From Pseudomonadota bacterium (lineage in GTDB: Bacteria; Pseudomonadota; Alphaproteobacteria; Rhizobiales; Xanthobacteraceae), in NCBI GenBank assembly GCA_021811945.1, contig JAKAPE010000016.1, forward strand, positions 1-33,150: a DNA stretch of 33,150 nucleotides, written 5' to 3'. Shown here piece by piece: positions 20,474 to 28,460 of this stretch. The first letter of the stretch is position 1. Each line of letters begins with the position of its first letter. A program made the translations under genes and the position numbers. The notes beneath the pieces were generated by a model, which was not told the origin of the DNA, made no database searches, and saw only the letters and a list, made by a program, of their open reading frames with translations.

Positions 20474-22630
20474 CTACAGGTAAGGCTCGGCGCGTGCCCT
20501 AAGTTCGTCGAGCCCCGGCTCGTCCGGATTGCGCGGCTTGCCCGGATGGATGATTGAGACCTGACAACCCTCGGCTGCTTCCACGAGTTGCCGATAGGTC
20601 CCGGCGTCAGGAGACACGATCAAGGCCTGCTTATTGGCGTTATAGCCAAACATCTTGTCATTGATCTGAATGCATTCGTTGCAGGTGGTGCAACGCGCCG
20701 TCTCGATCCAGGGATCGTCGGACTGCCGTTCGGCGTCCTCGGCGGCGATCGGCAACGCGGCCGTCGCGGCCTCCGCTGCATCGGCCACACTGACCTCGCT
20801 CGTGCTCTCGCTGGCCGCTTGGTCGGCCCATTTCTGCCGCTCTTGCGCGAGCAGTCTCGCCGCATGGGAATTATGAATGCCGCCGAGCTCCTGAAGGTTA
20901 CGCCACATCGCGGCGCAGCGGCACGTTTCGCCGATCACACGGTCATCGACGATGGTCCGCTGCAACGCATTGCTGTCGTCGACCATCAGCAGATAAGGAA
21001 CCTTTGATCCACTGTCGGCCGCCCCCACGGCAAACTCGGAAACCGCCACCATGCTCCCGTCCCAATCCAATTGCGGAATCTTGGCGAAATGCTTGGCATA
21101 GCGCGGATCGGCAGCCGCAAAATCGGCAAACGTAAAAGCCAGCGTTTCATTTATTCGCTGGTGCGCCTCGTCTTCGTATTCGAGGCTATGCACTGGCCAT
21201 TCCAGCTCGGCCTGGGGATTGCCTTCAAGCGAGAACCGTGAAGCCCAATCCGGCCCGGCCGAAGGGTCATAGGTGAAAACGGGAAAAGCACGGCACTCCA
21301 TCGCCATCGCTGCGGTGATGTATGGCGCGACCGCGTTCCCGGTCGCGCCCGAGAATAAGCTCAGCAGCGCTGGCCCTGGAGAGGCGAGCGCGCGGAGAAT
21401 CTGCCTGCGAAATCGCAACAAATGCGACGCGCTCGCCTGCAGGACACAAAACGTCCCGAGCCCGAGGGCCGCGCCGACGAGCTGTTTGCTTTGCAACCCC
21501 AAGCCCGGCGGCTCGCCACCGAGCGGCGACGGTTCCAACAAATCATCGGTCTGGACGAGGACCTTAGCCGGCAGCCCCGCCGCCAGTGCCGACACCACGC
21601 CGTCGAAGTCGTTTCGCCGCTGGTCCGCGCGGATCCAAACCAGATAAGTGGGGAAGGCCGCTAACTCCGCCGGATCGAAGTTGTCGGCGCTAAGTTCCGC
21701 GAACAGACCGTTGTGCTTCGCGGCGTCGTATTCGCCTGCGACCTCGAGCTTGGCGATAGCGACCGCTTTGGCCAGCTCCACCAGTTTCGGCAGCCGTTCC
21801 CGATAGGCTTGGACGGCATCCGCGCAGGTTTCGAACACGAAACCGTATGGTTCGGCGCCCGCAACGGGCCGCAGGCCTGTGGACTCGAAAAACCGTTGAG
21901 ACTGCAGCACCGAAATCAGCGAACGAATGCGCGTGCGGCGAGCCTCCGGCATCTGGCGCGTCGGAAGAGCCTCGCCGAGCAGGCGCGACATGGCGGTGAA
22001 ATCGAACAATCCGCGCTGGGTGTCGCCGACCGAGGCCACGAGCCGCGCGGGGCCGAGCCCTTCTTCCGATCTGGCCAACTCGGCCTGCAGAACGTTGGAG
22101 AGCTGCATCAGCAGTTTGTCGATTTCAGCGCGGAAGCTGTGCGCCTTCCTGCGCTCCGACAACTCCCAGATGTACTTGCAGAGACGAAACGGCATGGCGC
22201 CGTCGCAGTCGACGACCTCGGCACCGGTCGCGATCGCGGTACGTAGCCGATCAAGGCTTTCACGGAGCGGCTCGTCTTTTTCGGCACCGAGATGGTCGCA
22301 GGCCTGATCCCACAGCGCGAGCAGGTTTCCGCCACCATGCTTCGCCGTGAGCGTCCGTATCTCCCGCTCGAGCCGCAGCGCGTGTTTGTGCGATTTTCCC
22401 CACTCCCCGTTGCCGACCGTCAGCCGCAGCGCGCGGTCGAACAGAGCGGAAAGCGATTGGACGGGCTCCTCCTCATCCTGCATCAGCACCAGCGGAAAGT
22501 CATAACGCAGCGACGTGAGATCGCGGTATCCTGCCAACAGCGCGGGACGCAGGCCCGCGCCGTCGAGCGGCTGCACGCCAGCAGCCTTTCCCGTCAGGCG
22601 AAAAACGACATGAACTTGCTGAGCCTGCAT
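20474..22630 (-). CDS. Large protein of unclear role with C-terminal [4Fe-4S] ferredoxin motif, last gene of the Kor/Nfn operon
   Basis: The 718-residue protein ends in a ferredoxin-like segment with Cys647, Cys650, Cys653 (CTTCNEC) and Cys689 (AEGCQVS), enough for one [4Fe-4S] cluster. The preceding approximately 640 residues carry no motif I can name with confidence; a stretch around residues 430-540 (ALLSLFSGAT, AMECRAFPVFTYDP, WASRFSLEGNPQAE, LAFTFADFAAADPRYAKHF) recalls large proteins annotated as pyruvate:ferredoxin oxidoreductase-like or ferredoxin in other genomes, but it has no TPP motif. It starts ten bases after the korB stop, so it is almost surely co-expressed with the 2-oxoacid:ferredoxin oxidoreductase. 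I infer a dedicated electron carrier or scaffold for that enzyme. The ribosome site is weak, which fits translational coupling. Confidence 0.8.
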   Translation of the reverse strand: MQAQQVHVVFRLTGKAAGVQPLDGAGLRPALLAGYRDLTSLRYDFPLVLMQDEEEPVQSLSALFDRALRLTVGNGEWGKSHKHALRLEREIRTLTAKHGGGNLLALWDQACDHLGAEKDEPLRESLDRLRTAIATGAEVVDCDGAMPFRLCKYIWELSERRKAHSFRAEIDKLLMQLSNVLQAELARSEEGLGPARLVASVGDTQRGLFDFTAMSRLLGEALPTRQMPEARRTRIRSLISVLQSQRFFESTGLRPVAGAEPYGFVFETCADAVQAYRERLPKLVELAKAVAIAKLEVAGEYDAAKHNGLFAELSADNFDPAELAAFPTYLVWIRADQRRNDFDGVVSALAAGLPAKVLVQTDDLLEPSPLGGEPPGLGLQSKQLVGAALGLGTFCVLQASASHLLRFRRQILRALASPGPALLSLFSGATGNAVAPYITAAMAMECRAFPVFTYDPSAGPDWASRFSLEGNPQAELEWPVHSLEYEDEAHQRINETLAFTFADFAAADPRYAKHFAKIPQLDWDGSMVAVSEFAVGAADSGSKVPYLLMVDDSNALQRTIVDDRVIGETCRCAAMWRNLQELGGIHNSHAARLLAQERQKWADQAASESTSEVSVADAAEAATAALPIAAEDAERQSDDPWIETARCTTCNECIQINDKMFGYNANKQALIVSPDAGTYRQLVEAAEGCQVSIIHPGKPRNPDEPGLDELRARAEPYL

Positions 22631-22640
22631 GCCGGTTCGC

Positions 22641-23666
22641 CTAACTAATCAGTAGCCCGTCGTCCGCGGACCGCGTCGTCCGCGGCGAGGCGCGGCTGTG
22701 CTTCTCGTCCGGCCAGATCGTGAACTTATCGAATTCCGTCTCCAGACCGGCCTTGATGAGCTGCGGTGGGCGCAGCCGTCCGGCATGGCGCAGCTCCTCG
22801 TAACATGGGACGTCCGGATTGCGATACAGTATTCCTACCGGAATCGGATCGAGCCTTGAGGCGATCTCGCGGGCGCCGTTGAGATTGACGGGATCGTGCT
22901 GCAGCCGATTTCGGTAGATCTTGGCGATGTCCGCCGCAATCTTCAGACCACGCTCATGGCTCAGCAGGACGACCCGCTCCGGATCGTGCAGCCAGGGCTC
23001 CCACATCGTCGGCAGCCACTCCGGGCAGCGCTGAATGATGCGCACGAACGAGAATCCCTTGTGGTGGAATGCGGCGGACAGGATGTCGTAGAGCACGTCG
23101 GGGATCCAATCGACCGCCTGGGCGACGAAGGAGACGTTCTGTACGCCGAGCGTGACGGTAAGCGGCTGCAGCGCCTCGAGGTACGCACCGTGCGGCGTGG
23201 TGTTGCTTCTCAGCCCCCGCGGCGACGTCGGCGAGGCCTGCATCTTGGTCAGGCCGTAGATCTGATTGTCATGCAGCATCACCGTCATATTCATGTTGTA
23301 GCGAACCGCGTGGATCCAATGCCCGGCTCCGATGCTACAGCAATCGCCGTCGCCAGTGTTGACGAACACGTTGAGGTCCGGTCGGGCCATCTTGATGCCT
23401 TCGGCTACCGGCAGCGCCCGTCCGTGGATGCCGTGAAAGCCGTACGTGCGCATGTAGTGCGGAAACCGGCTCGAGCAGCCGATTCCAGAAACGAACACCG
23501 TCTTTTCCGGCCGCAAATTCTCGTCGCGGCAGAGCCTTTGCACCGCCGCCAGGATCGCATTGTCGCCGCAGCCGGTGCACCAGCGCGGCACCCCGCCCTG
23601 ATAATCCTCGAGTTCGTGGCGGTCGTCGTACATTCGCAGCAAACAGTCGGTGGTGGCAATCACCAT
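22641..23666 (-). CDS. korB: 2-oxoacid:ferredoxin oxidoreductase, beta (TPP-binding) subunit
   Basis: The 341-residue subunit binds thiamine diphosphate and a [4Fe-4S] cluster and, with the alpha subunit, oxidatively decarboxylates a 2-oxoacid (2-oxoglutarate or similar) to the acyl-CoA while reducing ferredoxin. Conserved stretches are PRWCTGCGDNAILAA (Cys30, Cys33), VSGIGCSSRFP (61-69), YGFHGIHGRALP, the TPP motif NTGDGDCCSIGAGH to DNQIYGLTKMQ (about 103-143), and Cys214 in IIQRCPEW. Length is slightly above the usual 280-300 because of a C-terminal extension. It begins nine bases after the korA stop with a GAGGGCGG ribosome site. Substrate specificity cannot be fixed. Confidence 0.92.
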   Translation of the reverse strand: MVIATTDCLLRMYDDRHELEDYQGGVPRWCTGCGDNAILAAVQRLCRDENLRPEKTVFVSGIGCSSRFPHYMRTYGFHGIHGRALPVAEGIKMARPDLNVFVNTGDGDCCSIGAGHWIHAVRYNMNMTVMLHDNQIYGLTKMQASPTSPRGLRSNTTPHGAYLEALQPLTVTLGVQNVSFVAQAVDWIPDVLYDILSAAFHHKGFSFVRIIQRCPEWLPTMWEPWLHDPERVVLLSHERGLKIAADIAKIYRNRLQHDPVNLNGAREIASRLDPIPVGILYRNPDVPCYEELRHAGRLRPPQLIKAGLETEFDKFTIWPDEKHSRASPRTTRSADDGLLIS

Positions 23667-23675
23667 GTTCCGCCC

Positions 23676-25586
23676 TCAATGCCGGCACAGCTTTTCCAAG
23701 ATGACGCGGCGGATCGTACCGGGCTTGATCGGTTGTCCGCGGACTTCGCTCCAGCAGTCGATATCGACGAGGTAACGAGAGCGCAGCAACGTCGCCAAAG
23801 CCGAGTAGCGTCGGTTCGCCTCATCGACGAGTTTTTCCTGCACCGTGTCGGACCAGTTCGCCTCTATGGCCAGGAACTGCTTGAACCCCCGCAGGATCTC
23901 CTTGATCCCGCCGGGCATCGGTTGCAACAACGTCAGGTGCAGCGAGGAGACTTTGTGGTCGTCGGCCTGCAGGCTTGCCACCGCTTCCTCGATCGCGCCC
24001 CTCGTGCTGCCCCAGCCGATCACCAGCAGGTCGCCGCTCGCTGCGCCGAACACGGGCGGCGGTTTCAGCGTCTTCTGCAACGCCGCCAATTTCAGACTCC
24101 GGGATCGGATGCTGTGCTGGTTGATCTCCGGATCGTAGGCAACGTGACTCGATGCGTCGTGGGCCAAACCGGTGAGGGTGTGCATGCCGCCCGGCTGACC
24201 GGGAACGAAGCGGCGGAAAATCCCGCTGTTGGCGTGCCAATCGTACGGCTTCCATCCGTCGGGGACGGCGCTTTGGTCGATCGGCGGCGCGAGCCAGGCG
24301 TCGCTGAATTGCGGCCGCCGGAACGGCTGCTGGGACGTGGCGAGATTGGCATCGGAGAGAACGACGACCACCATGTTGAAAGTCTCGGCGATCCTTCGGG
24401 CGGTGATGATCGAGTAGAAGCAATCTTCGATCGTGCTCGGCGCCAGCACGACCTTCGGGGCATCGCCATGGCTGCCGAAAATTGCCGTTAGCAGGTCGCC
24501 CTGCTCGGCCTTGGTCGGCAGGCCGGTGCTCGGACCGCCGCGCTGCACGTTGACCACGACCAGCGGGATTTCGCCCATGACCGCGAGGCCAATCGCCTCC
24601 TGCTTGAGCGAATAGCCCGGCCCGGAAGTGATAGTGACCGCGCACTTGCCAGCATAGGAGGCGCCAATCGCGAATGCGCAGGCGGCGATCTCGTCCTCGG
24701 CTTGATGCACGATGCCGCCGACCTTCTCGAACACCTCGCTGAGGTAATGCGACGCCGAGGTCGCCGGCGTGATCGGATACATGGCGCAAACTTCCATGCC
24801 TGAGGCCAGTATGCCGAGCGCCATCGCCATATTGCCATTCACGACAATCTGGGGCTCCTTGGCTTGCTCCGCCGGGATTTTGAACCTGAAATCGAGGTTT
24901 GCTGCGGCCCAATCGTAGCCCGCTTCCAACAGCATTATGTTGGATCTGACCACGCTTGCGTCCTTCTTGCCGAAGGTGAGAGCGATCTGCTCGCGCGCCA
25001 ACTGCAGATCCAGGCTGTAGAGATTGCACAGCATCCCGAGTGCGAACATGTTCTTGCCGCGCCGCGTGTCGGCGACGACCTTCAGGCACTCACGCTCCAT
25101 CGGAATCTCGTAGACCCGGTATCCCGCCTTGACCAGCCCGTCGTAAGCCTGCATGTAGGATGCTGCGATTTCCGCGTTCGAATGCTCGCGCCACATGCTT
25201 TCGAGCAGAATGATGCAGTCGGCTTCCAGCTCGCCGGCCCGCACCCGCCCGAGCAGCACCTGCTCGTTGAACGCCACCACGAGGTTCGCTTCGTCGCCGC
25301 CGTTGCTGACGCGCCGCGCCCCCAGCCGAATGCGGTTGCCGCTGGCCCCGGCCACGCTGCGTGCCGGCGGGCGAATTTCCGCCGGAATGATTTCCACCGT
25401 CCAGACCCCGTTGCCCATCTTCGCCGCGATCGCGCCGAACGACTGGCCACAGCGTTGCGCGCCCTCGCCGGAATCGCTGACGATCTCGACGACGTGTTCC
25501 TTCAAAGTCGTGACCGCGTTCTCGGTGGCGGCAGACCGAGCTGGCGGTGCTGTCGGAGGCCGCTTCAGGGTCGTTGCATTCGTCAT
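23676..25586 (-). CDS. korA: 2-oxoacid:ferredoxin oxidoreductase, fused gamma-alpha subunit
   Basis: The 636-residue protein combines an N-terminal gamma domain (about 28-225, with VSDSGEGAQRCGQSF and VVAFNEQ) and the alpha domain (about 245-630). The pyrimidine-binding YPITPATSASHYL starts at residue 270, followed by TSGPGYSLKQEAIGLAVMG, VVNVQRGGPSTGLPTKAEQ and GDLL, then a C-terminal transketolase-like domain (VIGWGSTRGAIEEAV, LLQPMPGG). This gamma-alpha fusion is the usual KorA form in bacteria and archaea. It lies 27 bases after the NfnB-like gene and nine bases before korB. It should form the catalytic heterodimer with KorB; which 2-oxoacid is used is open. Confidence 0.93.
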   Translation of the reverse strand: MTNATTLKRPPTAPPARSAATENAVTTLKEHVVEIVSDSGEGAQRCGQSFGAIAAKMGNGVWTVEIIPAEIRPPARSVAGASGNRIRLGARRVSNGGDEANLVVAFNEQVLLGRVRAGELEADCIILLESMWREHSNAEIAASYMQAYDGLVKAGYRVYEIPMERECLKVVADTRRGKNMFALGMLCNLYSLDLQLAREQIALTFGKKDASVVRSNIMLLEAGYDWAAANLDFRFKIPAEQAKEPQIVVNGNMAMALGILASGMEVCAMYPITPATSASHYLSEVFEKVGGIVHQAEDEIAACAFAIGASYAGKCAVTITSGPGYSLKQEAIGLAVMGEIPLVVVNVQRGGPSTGLPTKAEQGDLLTAIFGSHGDAPKVVLAPSTIEDCFYSIITARRIAETFNMVVVVLSDANLATSQQPFRRPQFSDAWLAPPIDQSAVPDGWKPYDWHANSGIFRRFVPGQPGGMHTLTGLAHDASSHVAYDPEINQHSIRSRSLKLAALQKTLKPPPVFGAASGDLLVIGWGSTRGAIEEAVASLQADDHKVSSLHLTLLQPMPGGIKEILRGFKQFLAIEANWSDTVQEKLVDEANRRYSALATLLRSRYLVDIDCWSEVRGQPIKPGTIRRVILEKLCRH

Positions 25587-25613
25587 CTGACCAGCTCTTG
25601 CGACATCATTCGG

Positions 25614-27104
25614 CTAGGCGAGACGAATGCGCGCGAAATTTTGCTCATTCAGATCGATGCCGAACAGGCTTCCCGCCTCGGTTCTCGGCTCGTCGAAATC
25701 ACGGATTCTCAGATATCGTTTGATGCTGCGCGCGGCCCGGCGGCCCGCCCCCATCGCCTCGATTACGGTTGCCGCGCCGGTGACGATATCGCCGCCGGCG
25801 AACACACCCGCCATCGAGGTCGCGAGGTTGTCGTCGACCTCGATGTAGCCGCGCTTGTCGAGCCGCAGCTTCGAGGTCTGGCCGATGATCGGGTTGGCGT
25901 TAGTGCCGATCGCGAACACCACCTGCTCCGTCTGCAGCTCGACCTCGCTGCCTGCGATCGGAAAAGGGCGGCGGCGGCCGGATTCGTCGGGCTCACCCAG
26001 TTCCATGCGGACGCAGCGCATCGCCCGTACCTTGCCGTTCTCGTCGCCAAGGATCTCAATCGGGTTGGTTAGCCAGTGAAATTCGATGCCTTCCTCCTTG
26101 GCGTGATGAACCTCCTCGGCCCGCGCCGGGCATTCGGCTTCGCTACGGCGGTAGACGCAGCAAACTTTCTGCGCGCCGAGGCGCAGACACACCCGCATGG
26201 CGTCCATTGCGGTGTTGCCGGCGCCGACCACGCACACGTGCCGGCCGAGCGGGATCGGCGTGTCGTAATTCGGGAAATCTCTGGCCCGCATCAAGTTGCA
26301 GCGCGTCAACAGCTCGTTGGCGGACAGCACGCCGTTGAGCGACTCGCCGGGCACGCCGAGCATTGACGGATAGCCGGCTCCGGTACCAATGAAAACCGCG
26401 TCGTGACCGAGTTCGTCGATCATCTGCTCGATCGTGAATAAGCGCCCCACCAGGGTGTTGCACTCGAACCTGACGCCCAGCTTGCGCAGGTTGCCAATCT
26501 CAGCATCGATCACGTCATTGGGCAGGCGAAAATCGGGGATGCCGTATCTCAGCACGCCGCCTGGCTGGTGGAACGCCTCGTAGACCGCCACCTCACATCC
26601 GGCCTTGGCCATATCCGCCGCGCACGCCATGCCGGCCGGTCCGGAGCCCACGATCCCGACGCTGAAGCCGTTTCGCTCAATGTAAGGTACGTTGGTCCAA
26701 TGTTCGGTGATAGCGCGGTCGCCCGTCCAGCGCTCGAGCCGTCCGATCGCCACTGGTTGCAGCGTCTCAGCGACGACGCACAAGCGCTCGCACTGGCTTT
26801 CCTGCGGGCAGACACGGCCGCAGACGGCCGCCAACAGGTTGCTCTTGGCGATGATGTCGTAGGCGCCGCGGAAATTCTTCGCGCTGATTTCGCGAATGAA
26901 GCCGGGAATGTCGATGTTAACCGGACAACCCGCGACGCAGGCCGGCTCTGGACACAGCAGGCAACGCTCGGCTTCGTTGAGCGCCTGCTCCAACGTGTAG
27001 CCGCAGTTCACTTCGGCAAAATTCTGCACCCGTTGCGCCGGCTCCTGCTCCCGCGCCGGAGTGCGCTGCTGCGGGATTGACCGTATGGTTCGCTTCTTCG
27101 CCAT
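25614..27104 (-). CDS. NfnB/GltD-like NADPH-binding flavoprotein with two [4Fe-4S] clusters
   Basis: The 496-residue protein is of the glutamate-synthase-small-subunit type (also NfnB, SudA). The N-terminal cluster motifs are complete: Cys48, 51, 56, 60 (CLLCPEPACVAGC) and Cys95, 99, 105, 109 (CGRVCPQESQCERLC). The FAD site is GIVGSGPAGMACA and the NADPH site VCVVGAGNTAMDAMR; a final FAD-contact motif is GVFAGGDIVTGAATVIEAMG. There is no glutamate synthase large subunit nearby; instead it follows an NfnA-like gene by 15 bases and precedes korA. In the Nfn enzyme this subunit passes electrons between NADPH and ferredoxin. By context it most likely couples KorAB-derived low-potential electrons to NADP(H). 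AGGA lies before the start. Confidence 0.9.
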   Translation of the reverse strand: MAKKRTIRSIPQQRTPAREQEPAQRVQNFAEVNCGYTLEQALNEAERCLLCPEPACVAGCPVNIDIPGFIREISAKNFRGAYDIIAKSNLLAAVCGRVCPQESQCERLCVVAETLQPVAIGRLERWTGDRAITEHWTNVPYIERNGFSVGIVGSGPAGMACAADMAKAGCEVAVYEAFHQPGGVLRYGIPDFRLPNDVIDAEIGNLRKLGVRFECNTLVGRLFTIEQMIDELGHDAVFIGTGAGYPSMLGVPGESLNGVLSANELLTRCNLMRARDFPNYDTPIPLGRHVCVVGAGNTAMDAMRVCLRLGAQKVCCVYRRSEAECPARAEEVHHAKEEGIEFHWLTNPIEILGDENGKVRAMRCVRMELGEPDESGRRRPFPIAGSEVELQTEQVVFAIGTNANPIIGQTSKLRLDKRGYIEVDDNLATSMAGVFAGGDIVTGAATVIEAMGAGRRAARSIKRYLRIRDFDEPRTEAGSLFGIDLNEQNFARIRLA

Positions 27105-27119
27105 GAAATTGTCCTGCGC

Positions 27120-28094
27120 CTAACCGCCCAGCACCTGTTCGAACGGATCAAGGTGATCGAGCAGCTCACGCGTCAAATCCGAGGTGGTCGGAATCGGTGA
27201 CGGCGAGGCTCGCACCGCTGGGACGATCTGATCTTTCATGCGGCAGTTCTCAGACCACCGTTGCGCGGCGGTCTTCTCCTGCGCGGCGTAACGGCCCAGC
27301 CGCATTATCAAATCGTGAAAATCGACCTTGTGACCGTCGAAATCTGGACCGTCGACGCAGGCGAATTTGACCGTGTCGCCGACCTTGACGCGACAGCCGC
27401 CGCACATGCCGGTGCCGTCTACCATGATGGGATTAAGGCTCACGATCGTCTTGATCGCGTGCGGTCGCGTCGTCTCCGCGCAGGCCCGCATCATCACCGG
27501 CGGGCCGATCGCGATGACCTCGTCGATGTCGCGGTGTCGGGCGATGGCAAGCTTAATGCCGTCGCTGACGAAGCCCTTGATGCCTGCCGAACCGTCGTCG
27601 GTGCATAGAATCAACTCGTCGCAGCAAGTTTCGAATTTCTCTTGCCAGAAGATAAGCTGCTTGGTGCGGAATCCAACGACACCGATCACGTAGGCGCCGT
27701 TCTCCTTGAAGCCGCGCGCCTGGGGAAAAATCGGCGCGACGCCGAGCCCGCCGCCGACGCAGATCACTTTGCGCCGGCCGGTCAGCGAACTCGGCACGCC
27801 CATTGGACCAACCAGCGCATGAAGAACACTTCCCGCCTTGCAGCTCTGCTGCATCTCCTTCGTGGTCTTGCCGACCGCCTGGACGACCAAAGTGATCGTG
27901 CCAGCTTGGCGGTCGAAGTCCGCAATCGTCAGTGGGATTCGCTCGCCGGTCTCGTGGAGCATGACGATGACGAACTGGCCGGGTCGCGCAGCTTTCGCCA
28001 TCCGCGGATGGTGGACAACCAGCGAATAGGCCACGTCGGAAAAATCCTCTCGCTTCAGGATTTCGAAACCCGCCGCTCGATCCGGTTCGGTCAT
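27120..28094 (-). CDS. NfnA-like ferredoxin:NAD(P) reductase subunit (FAD, [2Fe-2S])
   Basis: The 324-residue protein is of the dihydroorotate-dehydrogenase-electron-transfer/NfnA/SudB type. It has an FAD-binding barrel (RIPLTIAD at 52-59), an NAD(P) domain (VICVGGGLGVAPIFPQ, 110-125; VIAIGPPVMMRACAE) and a C-terminal [2Fe-2S] site with Asp226, Cys231, Cys234 and Cys246 (VDGTGMCGGC ... FACVDGP), the Asp plus three Cys arrangement known in Nfn. A 50-residue C-terminal tail goes beyond the normal family end. It is the first gene of the five-gene operon. The start at 28094 is preferred; an in-frame ATG at 28133 would add 13 residues. A pairing with sulfide-dehydrogenase-type function (SudAB) is the main alternative. 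Confidence 0.88.
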   Translation of the reverse strand: MTEPDRAAGFEILKREDFSDVAYSLVVHHPRMAKAARPGQFVIVMLHETGERIPLTIADFDRQAGTITLVVQAVGKTTKEMQQSCKAGSVLHALVGPMGVPSSLTGRRKVICVGGGLGVAPIFPQARGFKENGAYVIGVVGFRTKQLIFWQEKFETCCDELILCTDDGSAGIKGFVSDGIKLAIARHRDIDEVIAIGPPVMMRACAETTRPHAIKTIVSLNPIMVDGTGMCGGCRVKVGDTVKFACVDGPDFDGHKVDFHDLIMRLGRYAAQEKTAAQRWSENCRMKDQIVPAVRASPSPIPTTSDLTRELLDHLDPFEQVLGG

Positions 28095-28460
28095 CGACTC
28101 TGCTCGGTTGCAAACCAAAGAATAGAGCGTCATTTCGCTCAATGGAAGTGGGGGGCGTGCGGAGGGAGTGCGGAGGGCGTGCGCGGCCGGAGTGGGACGC
28201 GCGCGAAGCGGCGATGTCGAGCAGGCCAAGTCGCGCGCCATACCAGCCAAGGAGGCCTGGCGAGACCGAATCCGCCAAGCTCGCGGCGTCACCGCGCCGG
28301 CGCGACGGCACAGCCCTTGCGTTAGCGGACAGCGCCAAAACGCGTGCCTACAAGCTCCACAGGCCGGGCGCTCCACTTGCTGATCGAGGCCGGTGGCGTA
28401 TGGTGTTTGCACGCCGTGCTTGCCGGACGGAACAGAAGGGTCGCTGGAGGTTGAAAACTC
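28095..28460. other. Divergent promoter region between the Kor/Nfn operon and the multicopper oxidase
   Basis: This 366-base gap must hold both promoters but no clear -35/-10 pair is visible. A short hairpin GAGCG/CGCTC lies at 28125-28140, near the operon start, and GTGCGGAGGG is repeated at 28157-28166 and 28168-28177. Nothing in it looks like a gene; open frames across it are antisense extensions. Confidence 0.4.
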
